Positions 25,665 through 34,768 of a stretch of 64,000 nt of DNA are shown one piece after another; position 1 is the first letter of the stretch; each line of letters starts with the position of its first letter. The DNA is taken from the NCBI RefSeq assembly GCF_041807905.1, contig NZ_JBGVSA010000007.1, positions 111,035-175,034 on the forward strand, written 5' to 3'. The notes beneath the pieces are model-generated. The model was not told the DNA's origin. It saw only the letters and a list, made by a program, of their open reading frames with translations, and did not search any database. The stretch is from JBGVSA01 sp041807905 (GTDB lineage Bacteria > Pseudomonadota > Gammaproteobacteria > Burkholderiales > Rhodocyclaceae). Made by a program: the position numbers and the translations under genes.

Positions 25665-26156
25665 ATGCTAGAACTGTCCCCCGCGCAGCGCCGCGATCTT
25701 CGCGCCGCGGCCCATCACCTGCAACCGGTCGTCAGCGTCGCCTCGAACGGTTTGACCGAATCCGTACTCGCCGAAATTGAACGCTCGCTCAAAGCGCACG
25801 AGCTGATCAAGATCCGCGTGTACGGCGACGATCGCGCCCTGCGCGAGGAAGTCCTCAGAACTGTGTGCGAAACCCTGGGTTGCGCCGCCGTTCAGCATAT
25901 CGGCAAGTTGCTGATCGTGTTCCGGCCCAAGCCCGAAGAGAAAAAGCCCGCGCCGAAGAAGGCCCCCGCCCGCCCCACCGGCGGCAAGGCTGCCCCCAAG
26001 AGCGCGCCGCGTCGCCCGGCGACAGGGACAGCCCCCAAGCGCCCGGACTACACACCGCGCAAACCCGGTGCACCTGCCACCCGTGGTACGCGCGGCGCCG
26101 CACGCGTTACGACTTCCGCACGCCCTGCTCCGCGTAAAACCGCGCCGAAGCGCTAG
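25665..26156 (+). CDS. yhbY: YhbY/CRS1 family RNA-binding protein with long basic tail
   Basis: A 163-residue protein. The first 95 residues are a CRM (CRS1-YhbY) domain linked to pre-50S ribosomes: LSPAQRRDLRAAAHHLQPVVSVASNGLTESVLAEIERSLKAHELIKIRV, with the GxxG-like loop region. Residues about 88-163 are a low-complexity Lys/Pro/Ala/Arg tail absent from the 97-residue E. coli protein. It is divergent from rlmE, also a 50S maturation factor. A UUCG-loop terminator follows. Confidence 0.92.
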   Translation: MLELSPAQRRDLRAAAHHLQPVVSVASNGLTESVLAEIERSLKAHELIKIRVYGDDRALREEVLRTVCETLGCAAVQHIGKLLIVFRPKPEEKKPAPKKAPARPTGGKAAPKSAPRRPATGTAPKRPDYTPRKPGAPATRGTRGAARVTTSARPAPRKTAPKR

Positions 26157-26173
26157 GTCTGCCTCTGGAACGA

Positions 26174-26199
26174 AAACGGGCTGCTTCGGCAGCCCGTTT
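26174..26199. terminator. Bidirectional intrinsic terminator between yhbY and DUF4149
   Basis: An eleven-base-pair stem AAACGGGCTGC / GCAGCCCGTTT encloses a TTCG tetraloop. It serves yhbY from the left and the convergent DUF4149 gene (end of the carAB-greA unit) from the right. Confidence 0.85.
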
Positions 26200-26218
26200 C
26201 ATTTGTGAGCCTGAGACT

Positions 26219-26674
26219 TCAGCGCCGGAAGGTCTGGGTCACCAGCGCCACACCCAGCACACTGACCGCCAGGTACAACACGCTGGAAATTCCGTGCCAC
26301 ATCATGAACCGGTCCCTCAGCACGCCCGCCATGATGTCGCGCGATACGCCCTGCGACTTGAGCCCTTCCATGATGGGCGTGACGCCGAACTGACCCACCA
26401 GCGTCAGCACCAGCATGACCAGCACGATCCAGAACACCGCGCTGCGCAGCACGCCGACACCTTCACGCATCATCAGGTACAGCAGCGCATAAACAGCGCT
26501 GCCGATGCCCAGCCACGCGACGATCGTGAATAGCTTGCCGGCAATCGCGCCGGCCAGCATGCGATCGGCCAGTTGCTGGAAGAGCACCGGAGCGGCCATG
26601 AAACCGATGGCCCACAAAGCGCCAACCCACATGGCGATGACAATGGCAAACAGGTAATCGGCCAGACGCGTCAT
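26219..26674 (-). CDS. DUF4149 domain membrane protein
   Basis: A 151-residue protein with four predicted transmembrane helices (YLFAIVIAMWVGALWAIGFMAAPVLF, LFTIVAWLGIGSAVYALLYLMM, AVFWIVLVMLVLTLVGQFGV, ISSVLYLAVSVLGVALV). It matches the DUF4149 family, whose function is unknown and which often follows greA in betaproteobacteria. It begins 41 bases after the greA stop, so it is probably the last gene of the carA-carB-greA transcript. Confidence 0.85.
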   Translation of the reverse strand: MTRLADYLFAIVIAMWVGALWAIGFMAAPVLFQQLADRMLAGAIAGKLFTIVAWLGIGSAVYALLYLMMREGVGVLRSAVFWIVLVMLVLTLVGQFGVTPIMEGLKSQGVSRDIMAGVLRDRFMMWHGISSVLYLAVSVLGVALVTQTFRR

Positions 26675-26715
26675 GGTGTTCGCGGCCAGCAGACTGCCTG
26701 GCCAACTTCTCTCGG

Positions 26716-27192
26716 TTAGATGTACTTGACGTCGATGACTTCGTATTCGCGCACGCCACCGGGCGCCTGCACTTCGGCCACGTCACCGGCGTACTTGCCG
26801 ATCAGCGCCCGGGCGATCGGGGACGAAATCGAAATCTTGCCCGCCTTCAGGTCCGCTTCGTCGTCGCCGACGATCTGGTAGACCACGCGGTCGCCCGATT
26901 CGAGGTCTTCGAGATCGACGGTTGCGCCGAAAACGCAACGACCATCGGCGTCCAGCAGTTTCGGGTCGATGATCTGCGCGACCGACAGTTTGCCTTCGAC
27001 TTCGGCAATGCGCCCTTCGATGAAGCCCTGGCGTTCCTTGGCGGCATCGTATTCGGCGTTTTCCGAAAGATCGCCGTGCGAGCGCGCTTCGGCGATCGCC
27101 TCGATCACGCGGGGGCGTTCGACGGTCTTGAGTTGGTGCAGTTCGGCGCGCAGCAATTCTGCCCCGCGCACGGTCAAGGGTACTTTCATCAT
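26716..27192 (-). CDS. greA: Transcription elongation factor GreA
   Basis: A 158-residue factor that rescues backtracked RNA polymerase by stimulating transcript cleavage. The N-terminal coiled coil with its acidic tip is visible (EARSHGDLSENAEYDAAKERQ), followed by the C-terminal FKBP-like domain (SPIARALIGKYAGDVAEVQAPGG). The ATG overlaps the carB stop by four bases (ATGA), so it is translationally coupled to carB. The carA-carB-greA linkage is also known in Pseudomonas aeruginosa. Confidence 0.98.
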   Translation of the reverse strand: MMKVPLTVRGAELLRAELHQLKTVERPRVIEAIAEARSHGDLSENAEYDAAKERQGFIEGRIAEVEGKLSVAQIIDPKLLDADGRCVFGATVDLEDLESGDRVVYQIVGDDEADLKAGKISISSPIARALIGKYAGDVAEVQAPGGVREYEVIDVKYI

Positions 27193-30100
27193 GATGCGTG
27201 TCTTTGTTGTAGTTCCGCGTGAAGCGATTGCAGCGAGTAGGTCTCCAGGCCCGCCAGGTGGCGCATGCCCAAGCAGGCTGCGCGGGCGCCTTCGATCGTG
27301 GTGAAAATGGTCACCTTGGCGGCCAGGGCGCTGGTCCGGATCGAACGCGAATCGAGGATCGCCTGGCGCTTCTCATCGACTGTATTGATGACCAGCGCGA
27401 TCTCGTTGTTCTTGATCATGTCGACGATATGCGGGCGTCCTTCGGTCACCTTGTTGACCAGCGAAACAGGGATGCCCGCTTCCTGAAGGTGCGCACCGGT
27501 GCCCTTGGTGGCCACCAGTTCGAAGCCCAGTTCCACCAATGAGCGCGCCACGTCGGTCGCCTTGGGGCGATCAGCGGGGCGCACGCTGATGAACACGCGC
27601 CCCTCGGTCGGCAAGCGCGTGCCGGCGGCAATCTGGCTCTTCACGAACGCTTCGGCAAAGCTGCGGCCCACACCCATGACTTCACCGGTCGACTTCATTT
27701 CCGGCCCAAGGATGGTATCCACGCCCGGGAACTTGTTGAACGGGAAGACGGCTTCCTTCACCGAGTAGTACGGCGGCACGATCTCGCCCTTCACGCCCTG
27801 GTCGACCAGCGAACGACCGGCCATGCAACGCGCGGCAATCTTGGCCAGCGGCAGGCTGCACGCCTTGGACACGAACGGCACGGTGCGCGATGCGCGTGGA
27901 TTCACTTCCAGCACATACACGACGGCGTCATCGCCTTCGCCCTGGATGGCGAACTGTACGTTCATCAGACCGACCACGTTCAGACCGCGCGCCATGGCTT
28001 CGGTCTGGCGACGCAGTTCGTCCTGCAGCTTGGCGGACAGGCGATACGGCGGCAGCGAACAGGCGGAGTCACCCGAGTGGACGCCTGCTTGTTCGATGTG
28101 TTCCATGATGCCGCCGATCATCACCTGCGTGCCGTCGGAGATGGCATCGACGTCGACTTCGGTGGCGTCGTTCAGGAAGCGGTCGAGCAGCACCGGCGAA
28201 TCGTTCGAGACCTTCACCGCCTCGCGCATGTAGCGCTCGAGGTCGGCCTGCTCATGGACGATTTCCATCGCGCGGCCGCCCAGCACGTAAGACGGACGCA
28301 CGACCAGCGGGTAGCCGATTTCGGCAGCCAGCGCGACAGCCTCGACGGGCGTGCGCGCGGTGCGGTTGGGCGGCTGGCGCAGGCCGAGGTCCTGCAGCAG
28401 CTTCTGGAAGCGCTCGCGGTCTTCGGCCGCGTCGATCATGTCGGGCGTGGTGCCGATGATGGGCACGCCGTTGGCTTCGAGGTCGCGCGCCAGCTTGAGC
28501 GGCGTCTGCCCGCCGAACTGCACGATCACGCCAACCGGCTTTTCGATGGCGACGATTTCAAGCACGTCTTCCAGCGTCAGCGGCTCGAAGTACAGACGGT
28601 CCGAAGTGTCGTAGTCGGTCGACACGGTTTCGGGGTTGCAGTTGACCATGATGGTTTCATAGCCGTCTTCGCGCAGTGCGAGCGCGGCATGCACGCAGCA
28701 GTAGTCGAATTCGATACCCTGGCCGATGCGGTTGGGGCCGCCGCCGAGCACCATGATTTTCTTCTTGTCGCTCGGTTGGGCTTCGCACTCTTCTTCGTAC
28801 GTCGAGTACATGTACGCCGTGTTCGAGGCGAATTCGGCCGCGCAGGTATCGACGCGTTTGAACACCGGCCGCACGCCCAATGCGTGGCGGCGAGTGCGCA
28901 CGGTCGATTCATCGGTCTTCAGCAACTTGGCCAGACGGCGATCCGAGAAACCCTTGCGCTTGAGCGCGCGCAGTTCGTCGCCGCCGATGGAACCCAACGA
29001 GCGATCGTCGAGTTCCATTTCCTTGTCGACAATGTCCTTGATCTGCGCGAGGAACCACGGATCGATCTTGGTCAGGTTGTGCACTTCGTCCAGCGAGAAG
29101 CCGTTTTCGAAGGCATCGCCCACGTACCAGATACGCTCCGGGCCGGGCTCGCCCAGTTCTTTCTCGAGCGTTTCGCGGTCGGTGGTCTTCTGGTTCAGGC
29201 CATCGACGCCAACTTCCAGGCCACGCAGCGCCTTCTGGAACGATTCCTGGAAGGTGCGGCCCATTGCCATCACCTCGCCCACCGACTTCATCTGCGTGGT
29301 CAGGCGGTTGTTGGCGGTCGGGAATTTCTCGAACGCGAAGCGCGGAATCTTGGTGACGATGTAGTCAATCGTCGGCTCGAACGACGCCGGGGTCGCGCCG
29401 CCGGTGATTTCGTTCTTCAGCTCGTCCAGCGTGTAGCCCACGGCCAGCTTCGCCGCGACCTTGGCGATCGGGAAGCCGGTCGCCTTCGACGCCAGTGCCG
29501 ACGAACGCGACACGCGCGGGTTCATTTCGATGACGATCAGGCGACCGTCCTTCGGATTGACGGCGAACTGTACGTTCGAACCACCCGTATCCACACCGAT
29601 CTCGCGCAGCACCGCGATCGATGCGTTTCGCATGATCTGGTATTCCTTGTCGGTCAGCGTCTGCGCCGGCGCGATGGTGATCGAGTCACCGGTGTGCACG
29701 CCCATCGGGTCGAGGTTTTCGATGGAGCACACGATGATGCAGTTGTCGGCGCGGTCGCGCACGACTTCCATCTCGAATTCCTTCCAGCCCAGCAGGGATT
29801 CTTCGATCAGCAGTTCGTTGGTCGGCGACAGGTCCAGACCGCGCGTGCAGATCTCGACGAATTCCTCGATGTTGTAGGCGATGCCGCCGCCCGTGCCACC
29901 GAGCGTGAAGGACGGCCGGATGATCGCGGGAAAGCCGACCTTGGCCTGCACGGCCAGCGCGTCTTCCATGCTGTGAGCAATGCCGGAACGGGCCGATTCC
30001 AGGCCGATCTTGGTCATCGCGTCCTTGAACTTCAGGCGGTCTTCAGCCTTGTCGATGGCTTCGGGCTTGGCGCCGATCAGTTCGACGTTGAACTTATCCA

Positions 30101-30422
30101 GCACGCCGTGGCGCCACAGGTCGAGCGCGCAGTTCAGCGCCGTCTGGCCGCCCATCGTGGGCAGGATCGCGTCCGGGCGTTCCTTTTCGATGATGCGTTC
30201 CACCACCTGCCAGGTGATCGGCTCGATGTAGGTAACGTCGGCCGTCTCCGGGTCGGTCATGATCGTGGCCGGGTTCGAATTGACCAGGATGACCTTGTAG
30301 CCTTCATCGCGCAGCGCCTTGCAGGCCTGTGCGCCGGAATAGTCGAACTCGCAGGCCTGACCGATGACGATCGGGCCGGCGCCGATGATGAGGATCGATT
30401 GGATGTCGTTACGTTTTGGCAT
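27189..30422 (-). CDS. carB: Carbamoyl-phosphate synthase large subunit
   Basis: A 1077-residue enzyme making carbamoyl phosphate for arginine and pyrimidine synthesis. It has the duplicated ATP-grasp architecture: SILIIGAGPIVIGQACEFDYSGAQA near the N-terminus and MVLGGGPNRIGQGIEFDYCCVHA at the second half. The allosteric MGS-like domain ends the protein (FISVRPADRPKATDVARSLVELGFELVATKGTG). The start ATG 30422 (MPKRNDIQSIL) is the conserved one; the frame is open 39 bases upstream. A 149-base gap separates it from carA. Confidence 0.99.
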   Translation of the reverse strand: MPKRNDIQSILIIGAGPIVIGQACEFDYSGAQACKALRDEGYKVILVNSNPATIMTDPETADVTYIEPITWQVVERIIEKERPDAILPTMGGQTALNCALDLWRHGVLDKFNVELIGAKPEAIDKAEDRLKFKDAMTKIGLESARSGIAHSMEDALAVQAKVGFPAIIRPSFTLGGTGGGIAYNIEEFVEICTRGLDLSPTNELLIEESLLGWKEFEMEVVRDRADNCIIVCSIENLDPMGVHTGDSITIAPAQTLTDKEYQIMRNASIAVLREIGVDTGGSNVQFAVNPKDGRLIVIEMNPRVSRSSALASKATGFPIAKVAAKLAVGYTLDELKNEITGGATPASFEPTIDYIVTKIPRFAFEKFPTANNRLTTQMKSVGEVMAMGRTFQESFQKALRGLEVGVDGLNQKTTDRETLEKELGEPGPERIWYVGDAFENGFSLDEVHNLTKIDPWFLAQIKDIVDKEMELDDRSLGSIGGDELRALKRKGFSDRRLAKLLKTDESTVRTRRHALGVRPVFKRVDTCAAEFASNTAYMYSTYEEECEAQPSDKKKIMVLGGGPNRIGQGIEFDYCCVHAALALREDGYETIMVNCNPETVSTDYDTSDRLYFEPLTLEDVLEIVAIEKPVGVIVQFGGQTPLKLARDLEANGVPIIGTTPDMIDAAEDRERFQKLLQDLGLRQPPNRTARTPVEAVALAAEIGYPLVVRPSYVLGGRAMEIVHEQADLERYMREAVKVSNDSPVLLDRFLNDATEVDVDAISDGTQVMIGGIMEHIEQAGVHSGDSACSLPPYRLSAKLQDELRRQTEAMARGLNVVGLMNVQFAIQGEGDDAVVYVLEVNPRASRTVPFVSKACSLPLAKIAARCMAGRSLVDQGVKGEIVPPYYSVKEAVFPFNKFPGVDTILGPEMKSTGEVMGVGRSFAEAFVKSQIAAGTRLPTEGRVFISVRPADRPKATDVARSLVELGFELVATKGTGAHLQEAGIPVSLVNKVTEGRPHIVDMIKNNEIALVINTVDEKRQAILDSRSIRTSALAAKVTIFTTIEGARAACLGMRHLAGLETYSLQSLHAELQQRHAS

Positions 30423-30571
30423 CTGGTCCGGAAGGGGGACAAAGGTGCGGGCCGCTTGCACTGCCCGGCTACGTCTTCATCTACCGCGCTTCACTTCTCC
30501 GTCTGAATGTTGTTACCGCGAAAATTCTTGCCGGCGTCGCCGGCGGTGCCCGTGTGTGCCCAGCGGCGTGC

Positions 30572-31732
30572 TTACTTGCGCGCCGCTTCCATCATGTTGA
30601 TGAAGCGATCGAACAGGTACGCCACGTCATGCGGGCCGGGGCTCGCCTCGGGGTGGCCCTGGAAGCACAGCGCCGGGCGATCCGTCCAGGCCAGCCCTTG
30701 CAGGCTGCCGTCGAACAACGAGACGTGCGTCACCTTGACGTTGGCCGGCAGCGTGGCCGCATCGACCTCAAAACCGTGGTTCTGGCTGGTGATCAGCACG
30801 CGACCCGATTCGAGATCCTTCACCGGATGGTTGGCGCCGTGGTGACCGAACTTCATCTTCAGCGTCTTACCGCCGGCCGCCAGGCCCATCAGTTGATGGC
30901 CCAGGCAGATGCCGAAAGTCGGCAGCTTGCGGTCGAGGAACTCGCGGATCGCGGTAATCGCGTAATCGCACGGTTCCGGATCGCCGGGGCCGTTCGACAG
31001 GAACACGCCGTCCGGGTTCAGGGCCAGTACGTCCTTCGCTGGCGTCCTGGCAGGCACCACGGTCAGCTTGCAGCCGCGTTCGGCCAGCATGCGCAGGATG
31101 TTGAACTTCACACCGAAGTCATACGCCACGACGTGGAATTTCGCGTCGGTCTTGTCGACGGAACCCGTGCCGAGCTTCCATTCGCCGCGCGTCCATTCAT
31201 AGGACTTGGGCGTGGTCACGACCTGCGCCAGATCCATGCCGGCCAAGCCTTCGAAGGCGCGCGCATCGGCGATGGCGGCTTCAACATTGAGCTCTTCCCG
31301 CGAGGCCGCGGTCACCAGGCAGCCGCTCTGAGCGCCCTTTTCGCGCAGGATGCGGGTCAGCTTGCGGGTATCGATGCCGGCGATGCCGACCACGTTGCCG
31401 GCGCGCATATAGCCGTCGAGATCCTGCTCTGAGCGGAAGTTCGACACGCGCAGCGGCAGGTCGCGGATGATCAGGCCGGCGGCGTGGATGGCTGCCGATT
31501 CAGCGTCCTCGGCATTCACACCCACGTTGCCCACGTGCGGGTGGGTCAGCGTGACGATCTGGCGGCGGTACGACGGGTCGGTGAGGATTTCCTGGTAGCC
31601 GGTGATGGAGGTATTGAACACCACTTCACCCACCGTCTTGCCCACGATACCCAGCCCCTGACCATAGAAGACCGTTCCGTCGGCCAGTGCGAGAAGGGCG
31701 TGCAGGTTGCCTGCGCTCGGGGTGTCTGTCAC
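30572..31732 (-). CDS. carA: Carbamoyl-phosphate synthase small (glutaminase) subunit
   Basis: A 386-residue subunit that releases ammonia from glutamine for CarB. The class I glutamine amidotransferase triad is visible: nucleophile Cys in FGICLGHQLMGLA, and His/Glu in FQGHPEASPGP. I start it at GTG 31732 (MTDTPSAGNLHALLALADG), with AGGAG eight bases upstream; the longer ATG-started frame would add 25 residues unlike any CarA. A sigma-70 promoter and a terminator-like hairpin lie in its leader. Confidence 0.97.
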   Translation of the reverse strand: MTDTPSAGNLHALLALADGTVFYGQGLGIVGKTVGEVVFNTSITGYQEILTDPSYRRQIVTLTHPHVGNVGVNAEDAESAAIHAAGLIIRDLPLRVSNFRSEQDLDGYMRAGNVVGIAGIDTRKLTRILREKGAQSGCLVTAASREELNVEAAIADARAFEGLAGMDLAQVVTTPKSYEWTRGEWKLGTGSVDKTDAKFHVVAYDFGVKFNILRMLAERGCKLTVVPARTPAKDVLALNPDGVFLSNGPGDPEPCDYAITAIREFLDRKLPTFGICLGHQLMGLAAGGKTLKMKFGHHGANHPVKDLESGRVLITSQNHGFEVDAATLPANVKVTHVSLFDGSLQGLAWTDRPALCFQGHPEASPGPHDVAYLFDRFINMMEAARK

Positions 31733-31879
31733 GGTAAAAACTCCTAAACCTTGTTGGGCCTCTGATTTCGTTTCCGAGACATCCTTCGGCGCTGCGCGCC
31801 CCCGCATGGCTGGGAAACGGAACTAGGGCTAAATGATTGATCTGCCGGAGAACACGCCCTCTGCCGTGCGGACGTGAAA

Positions 31880-31909
31880 AGCGGGGTACGTCAATCAACG
31901 CACCCCGCT
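31880..31909 (-). promoter_or_regulatory. Terminator-like hairpin in the carA leader (possible attenuator)
   Basis: The minus-strand RNA forms an 11-base-pair stem AGCGGGGUGCG / CGUACCCCGCU, loop of eight, followed by UUUU. One pair is a G-U wobble that would be an A-C mismatch if read from the other strand, which points to function on the minus strand. It starts about eight bases after the predicted transcription start and lies about 150 bases before the carA start codon. Confidence 0.55.
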
Positions 31910-31923
31910 CGTAAACCTGCGAA

Positions 31924-31952
31924 ATTATACGCAAAATTGCCCACCCCGGCAA
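31924..31952 (-). promoter_or_regulatory. Predicted sigma-70 promoter of carA
   Basis: On the minus strand TTGCCG (31952-31947) is followed after exactly 17 bases by a perfect TATAAT (31929-31924). The leader before the carA GTG would be about 185 bases. The remaining part of the 330-base gap between carA and the hybrid kinase gene shows no open frame that I would call. Confidence 0.7.
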
Positions 31953-32062
31953 CGCCGCTCCATGGGTCGGGCCAGCTTTTTCTGTCACATCGGGCGGCAG
32001 CGGCTTGTGCTGCCAAGGCGTGCGGCCTCATCCGCCCATTGCCTTGGCTAGGACAGTCGCCT

Positions 32063-34651
32063 TCAGTCAGTGCTGCGCAACTGCGTGCGCAGGTAGTCTG
32101 CCAGCCGGTTCAGTTCAACCACCAGGGCAGGCACGCCGTCCAGAGCGGCATTGAGTTCGTCTCGCCGCCCCGCCATCTCGACTTTCAGCGCCACGTCGGC
32201 CGCCTGCACGGCGCCAAAAACGCCCACCGACGACTTGACCGAGTGAGCGATCGAGCCCAGCGTACGTGCGTCGCGCTTAGCCGCCGCGGATTCCAATTGC
32301 CGGCACGTCTTGTCGACGTCCGCCAAATAAATACCGATGAGTGTCTGCAGGGCTGTCTCGTCGCCTTCCAGCAATTGCCGCGTCTGGGCCAGATCGGCCA
32401 CGTCGGCGTAACCACCGGCTTCGGCATTGAGCGATTCGAGCCCGTCGAACGCGGTAGCCTCCATGCGCCGCGCCACGCGATCGATCGCGGCGAACAGATC
32501 GCTCGGCTGGATCGGCTTGGAAACGTAGTCATCCATCCCCGCCTCGAGGCAGCGCTCACGATCGCCCGGCATGACGTGCGCGGTCATGGCGATGATCGGC
32601 GTGGCCTCCCAGCGACCCGACATTGCCCAACTGCGCCGCGCCTCGCGCGCCCGAATCGCCTTGGTCGCATCCAGCCCGCCCAGCACGGGCATCTGCACAT
32701 CCATCAGGATCAGGTCGAAGCGACGCTTTTCGAACCACTCGATAGCCTCTTGACCGTCGCCGGCCACGGTCACCAGGTAGCCGTTGCGCTCCAGGATCTT
32801 GGTCGCCACGGTCTGGTTGACCGGGTTGTCTTCGACCAGCAGTACCTCCTTGCCACGCCGTGATGCGCTGTGCTCGGCCAGGGACTCGTCGATCTTGAAT
32901 TCGCCAAGATCGACTTCGTTTTCTTCAGTGGCCGGCGAAATTGCCAGCCGGATCGCGTCAAGCAGATCCGCAGACGAAGCAGGTTTGACCAGATGCGAGC
33001 GCACCCCCAACTGGCGGCAGCGCGCGGCATCGTTCCGCTGCGTATCGGTGGTCAGCATCATGATGATGCGGTCGCACGGCGCCCCATCGCCATGGAAGCG
33101 CGACGGCAGCCCGAAGCCGCCCGGCTCGGGCATCTTGCCGTCGACCAGCATCAGGTCGAACGCGTCGCCCGCCTTATGGGCCTGTCGCAACGCGGCAGCG
33201 GCTTCGTCGCCCGAGGCCGCCATGGTTACGTCGATGCCCCACCGGCGCATGGCCTCGGCCATCACGCGCGCCACGGCGCAACTGTCTTCCACCAACAAGG
33301 CTCGCATGCCTTGCAGGCGCGGGTCCTGCGGCTCGCTGGCGACCTCCTCGCGCACCAGCCCCACGTGGGCCGTGAAATGGAAGGTGCTGCCTTCGTTGAC
33401 CCGGCTTTCCACCCATACGCGCCCGCCCATCAACTCCACCAGCCGGCGGCAGATTGCCAGCCCCAGGCCGGTGCCGCCGTAGCGGCGCGTCGTGGACGTA
33501 TCCGCCTGCGAAAAAGCACCAAAGACTTCGTCGAGTTTGTCGGCCGGAATGCCGATGCCCGTGTCGCGCACGTCGCACTGGAGCACCACGCCCCCGCCGT
33601 CGCGGCTGATCGCGCGAGCCACGACTTCGATCTCACCTTGTTCGGTGAACTTGATCGCATTGCCGACGAGATTCATCAGCACTTGTCGCAGGCGGTTGGG
33701 GTCGCCGCGCAGTACGTGCGGCGTGCCGGGTTCGATGCCGAACACCAGTTCCAGATCCTTCTGGTGCGCGCGCAGGGCGAGGCCCTTGAAGGTATCGCTG
33801 ATGACAGCCGGCAGAGAGAACTCGATATCTTCCAGATCGAGCTTGCCTGCCTCGATCTTGGAAAAGTCCAGTACGTCGTTGATGATCGACAGCAGCGATT
33901 CCGCAGACGACTTCACCGTCTGCAGATAGCCGCGCTGTTCAGCGTCGAGTTGCGTATCGAGCGCCAATTCCGTCATGCCGATGATCCCGTTCATTGGCGT
34001 ACGGATTTCGTGGCTCATGTTGGCGAGAAAATCGCTCTTCGCCCTGCTGGCCGATTCCGCCGCGTCCTTGGCACGCAGCAGTTGAAGTTCCCAGCCCTTG
34101 CGTTCGGTGATATTGCGATGGGTGCCGACCACGCGCAGGGGTTTGCCGTCGGCGGCGCGCGCCACCACCCGCCCGTGCGAACCGATCCAGCGCCACTCGC
34201 CTTCGGCGTCCCGCAAACGGTACTCGGCGTCAAAAACAGGGGTCGCGCCGGAATAGTGCGCAGCCAGCGCCTCTCGCACGCTCGGCAGGTCGTCGGGATG
34301 GATCTGCGCTTCCCACGCAGAGCGATCGTTGCCGAACGATTGCGGGGCGTAACCCATGGCACGCTTCCAGGCGTCGGAGAGATAGAACTCGCCGGCCTGC
34401 AGGTCCCAATCCCATAGCGCGTCGCCGGCGTTGTCCAGCACAAGCGACAGGCGCTCCTGCTGGCGTATCTGGTGGGCGATCAGTTCCCCCGCACGCGCGG
34501 CGAGGGATTGCGCGTCGTGTGCACTGGCAAAGAAATCAGGCGCACCCGCAGCGGTTGCGAGTGCAGACAGATGAGCGAGCAAGGCCGCGAGGCCCGCATC
34601 GCTGGGGGCCGCATCTCTGGTGACAGGAGGCGTTACAGGCAGTGAGCTCAC
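32063..34651 (-). CDS. Hybrid sensor histidine kinase: PAS-kinase-REC-REC-HPt
   Basis: An 862-residue cytoplasmic multi-step phosphorelay kinase with no transmembrane segment. Domains in order: PAS (about 66-185), dimerisation domain with phospho-His214 in NMSHEIRTPMNG, HATPase with N box at N331, DTGIG and GGTGLGLAI, a first receiver with Asp504 (MLVDGKMPEP), a second receiver with Asp651 (LILMDVQMPVLGG, KPIQP), and an HPt domain with His803 (IAHSVKSS). Both receivers keep the Asp, and Lys occurs in LVKPA and SKPI. No output regulator is adjacent. It senses an intracellular signal that I cannot identify. The stop is close to the carA promoter region. Confidence 0.95.
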   Translation of the reverse strand: MSSLPVTPPVTRDAAPSDAGLAALLAHLSALATAAGAPDFFASAHDAQSLAARAGELIAHQIRQQERLSLVLDNAGDALWDWDLQAGEFYLSDAWKRAMGYAPQSFGNDRSAWEAQIHPDDLPSVREALAAHYSGATPVFDAEYRLRDAEGEWRWIGSHGRVVARAADGKPLRVVGTHRNITERKGWELQLLRAKDAAESASRAKSDFLANMSHEIRTPMNGIIGMTELALDTQLDAEQRGYLQTVKSSAESLLSIINDVLDFSKIEAGKLDLEDIEFSLPAVISDTFKGLALRAHQKDLELVFGIEPGTPHVLRGDPNRLRQVLMNLVGNAIKFTEQGEIEVVARAISRDGGGVVLQCDVRDTGIGIPADKLDEVFGAFSQADTSTTRRYGGTGLGLAICRRLVELMGGRVWVESRVNEGSTFHFTAHVGLVREEVASEPQDPRLQGMRALLVEDSCAVARVMAEAMRRWGIDVTMAASGDEAAAALRQAHKAGDAFDLMLVDGKMPEPGGFGLPSRFHGDGAPCDRIIMMLTTDTQRNDAARCRQLGVRSHLVKPASSADLLDAIRLAISPATEENEVDLGEFKIDESLAEHSASRRGKEVLLVEDNPVNQTVATKILERNGYLVTVAGDGQEAIEWFEKRRFDLILMDVQMPVLGGLDATKAIRAREARRSWAMSGRWEATPIIAMTAHVMPGDRERCLEAGMDDYVSKPIQPSDLFAAIDRVARRMEATAFDGLESLNAEAGGYADVADLAQTRQLLEGDETALQTLIGIYLADVDKTCRQLESAAAKRDARTLGSIAHSVKSSVGVFGAVQAADVALKVEMAGRRDELNAALDGVPALVVELNRLADYLRTQLRSTD

Positions 34652-34705
34652 GCAGTCGTCTTTACAGTTTTTGCGGACGCGAAGTCCGTCTGGTGTGCAG
34701 CCGCC

Positions 34706-34760
34706 TGGCGGCCCGCTGGGCGGGCCGCCTATTCAGGAGCGGGCACCGTAGCGCCCGCTC
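34706..34760. repeat. Two tandem GC-rich hairpins between the aminotransferase and the hybrid kinase
   Basis: GGCGGCCCGC-TGG-GCGGGCCGCC (34706-34728) is followed by GGAGCGGGC-N8-GCCCGCTCC (34735-34760). Stems are ten and nine perfect base pairs. Neither is followed by a T-run on either strand, so they are not classic terminators; they may block polymerase or protect the aminotransferase mRNA 3' end. Confidence 0.6.
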
Positions 34761-34768
34761 CGGCGCGA

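Noticed and set aside
28077..30506. Plus-strand open frame of 809 codons opposite carB
   Set aside because: It is antisense shadow of carB with no recognisable protein features.
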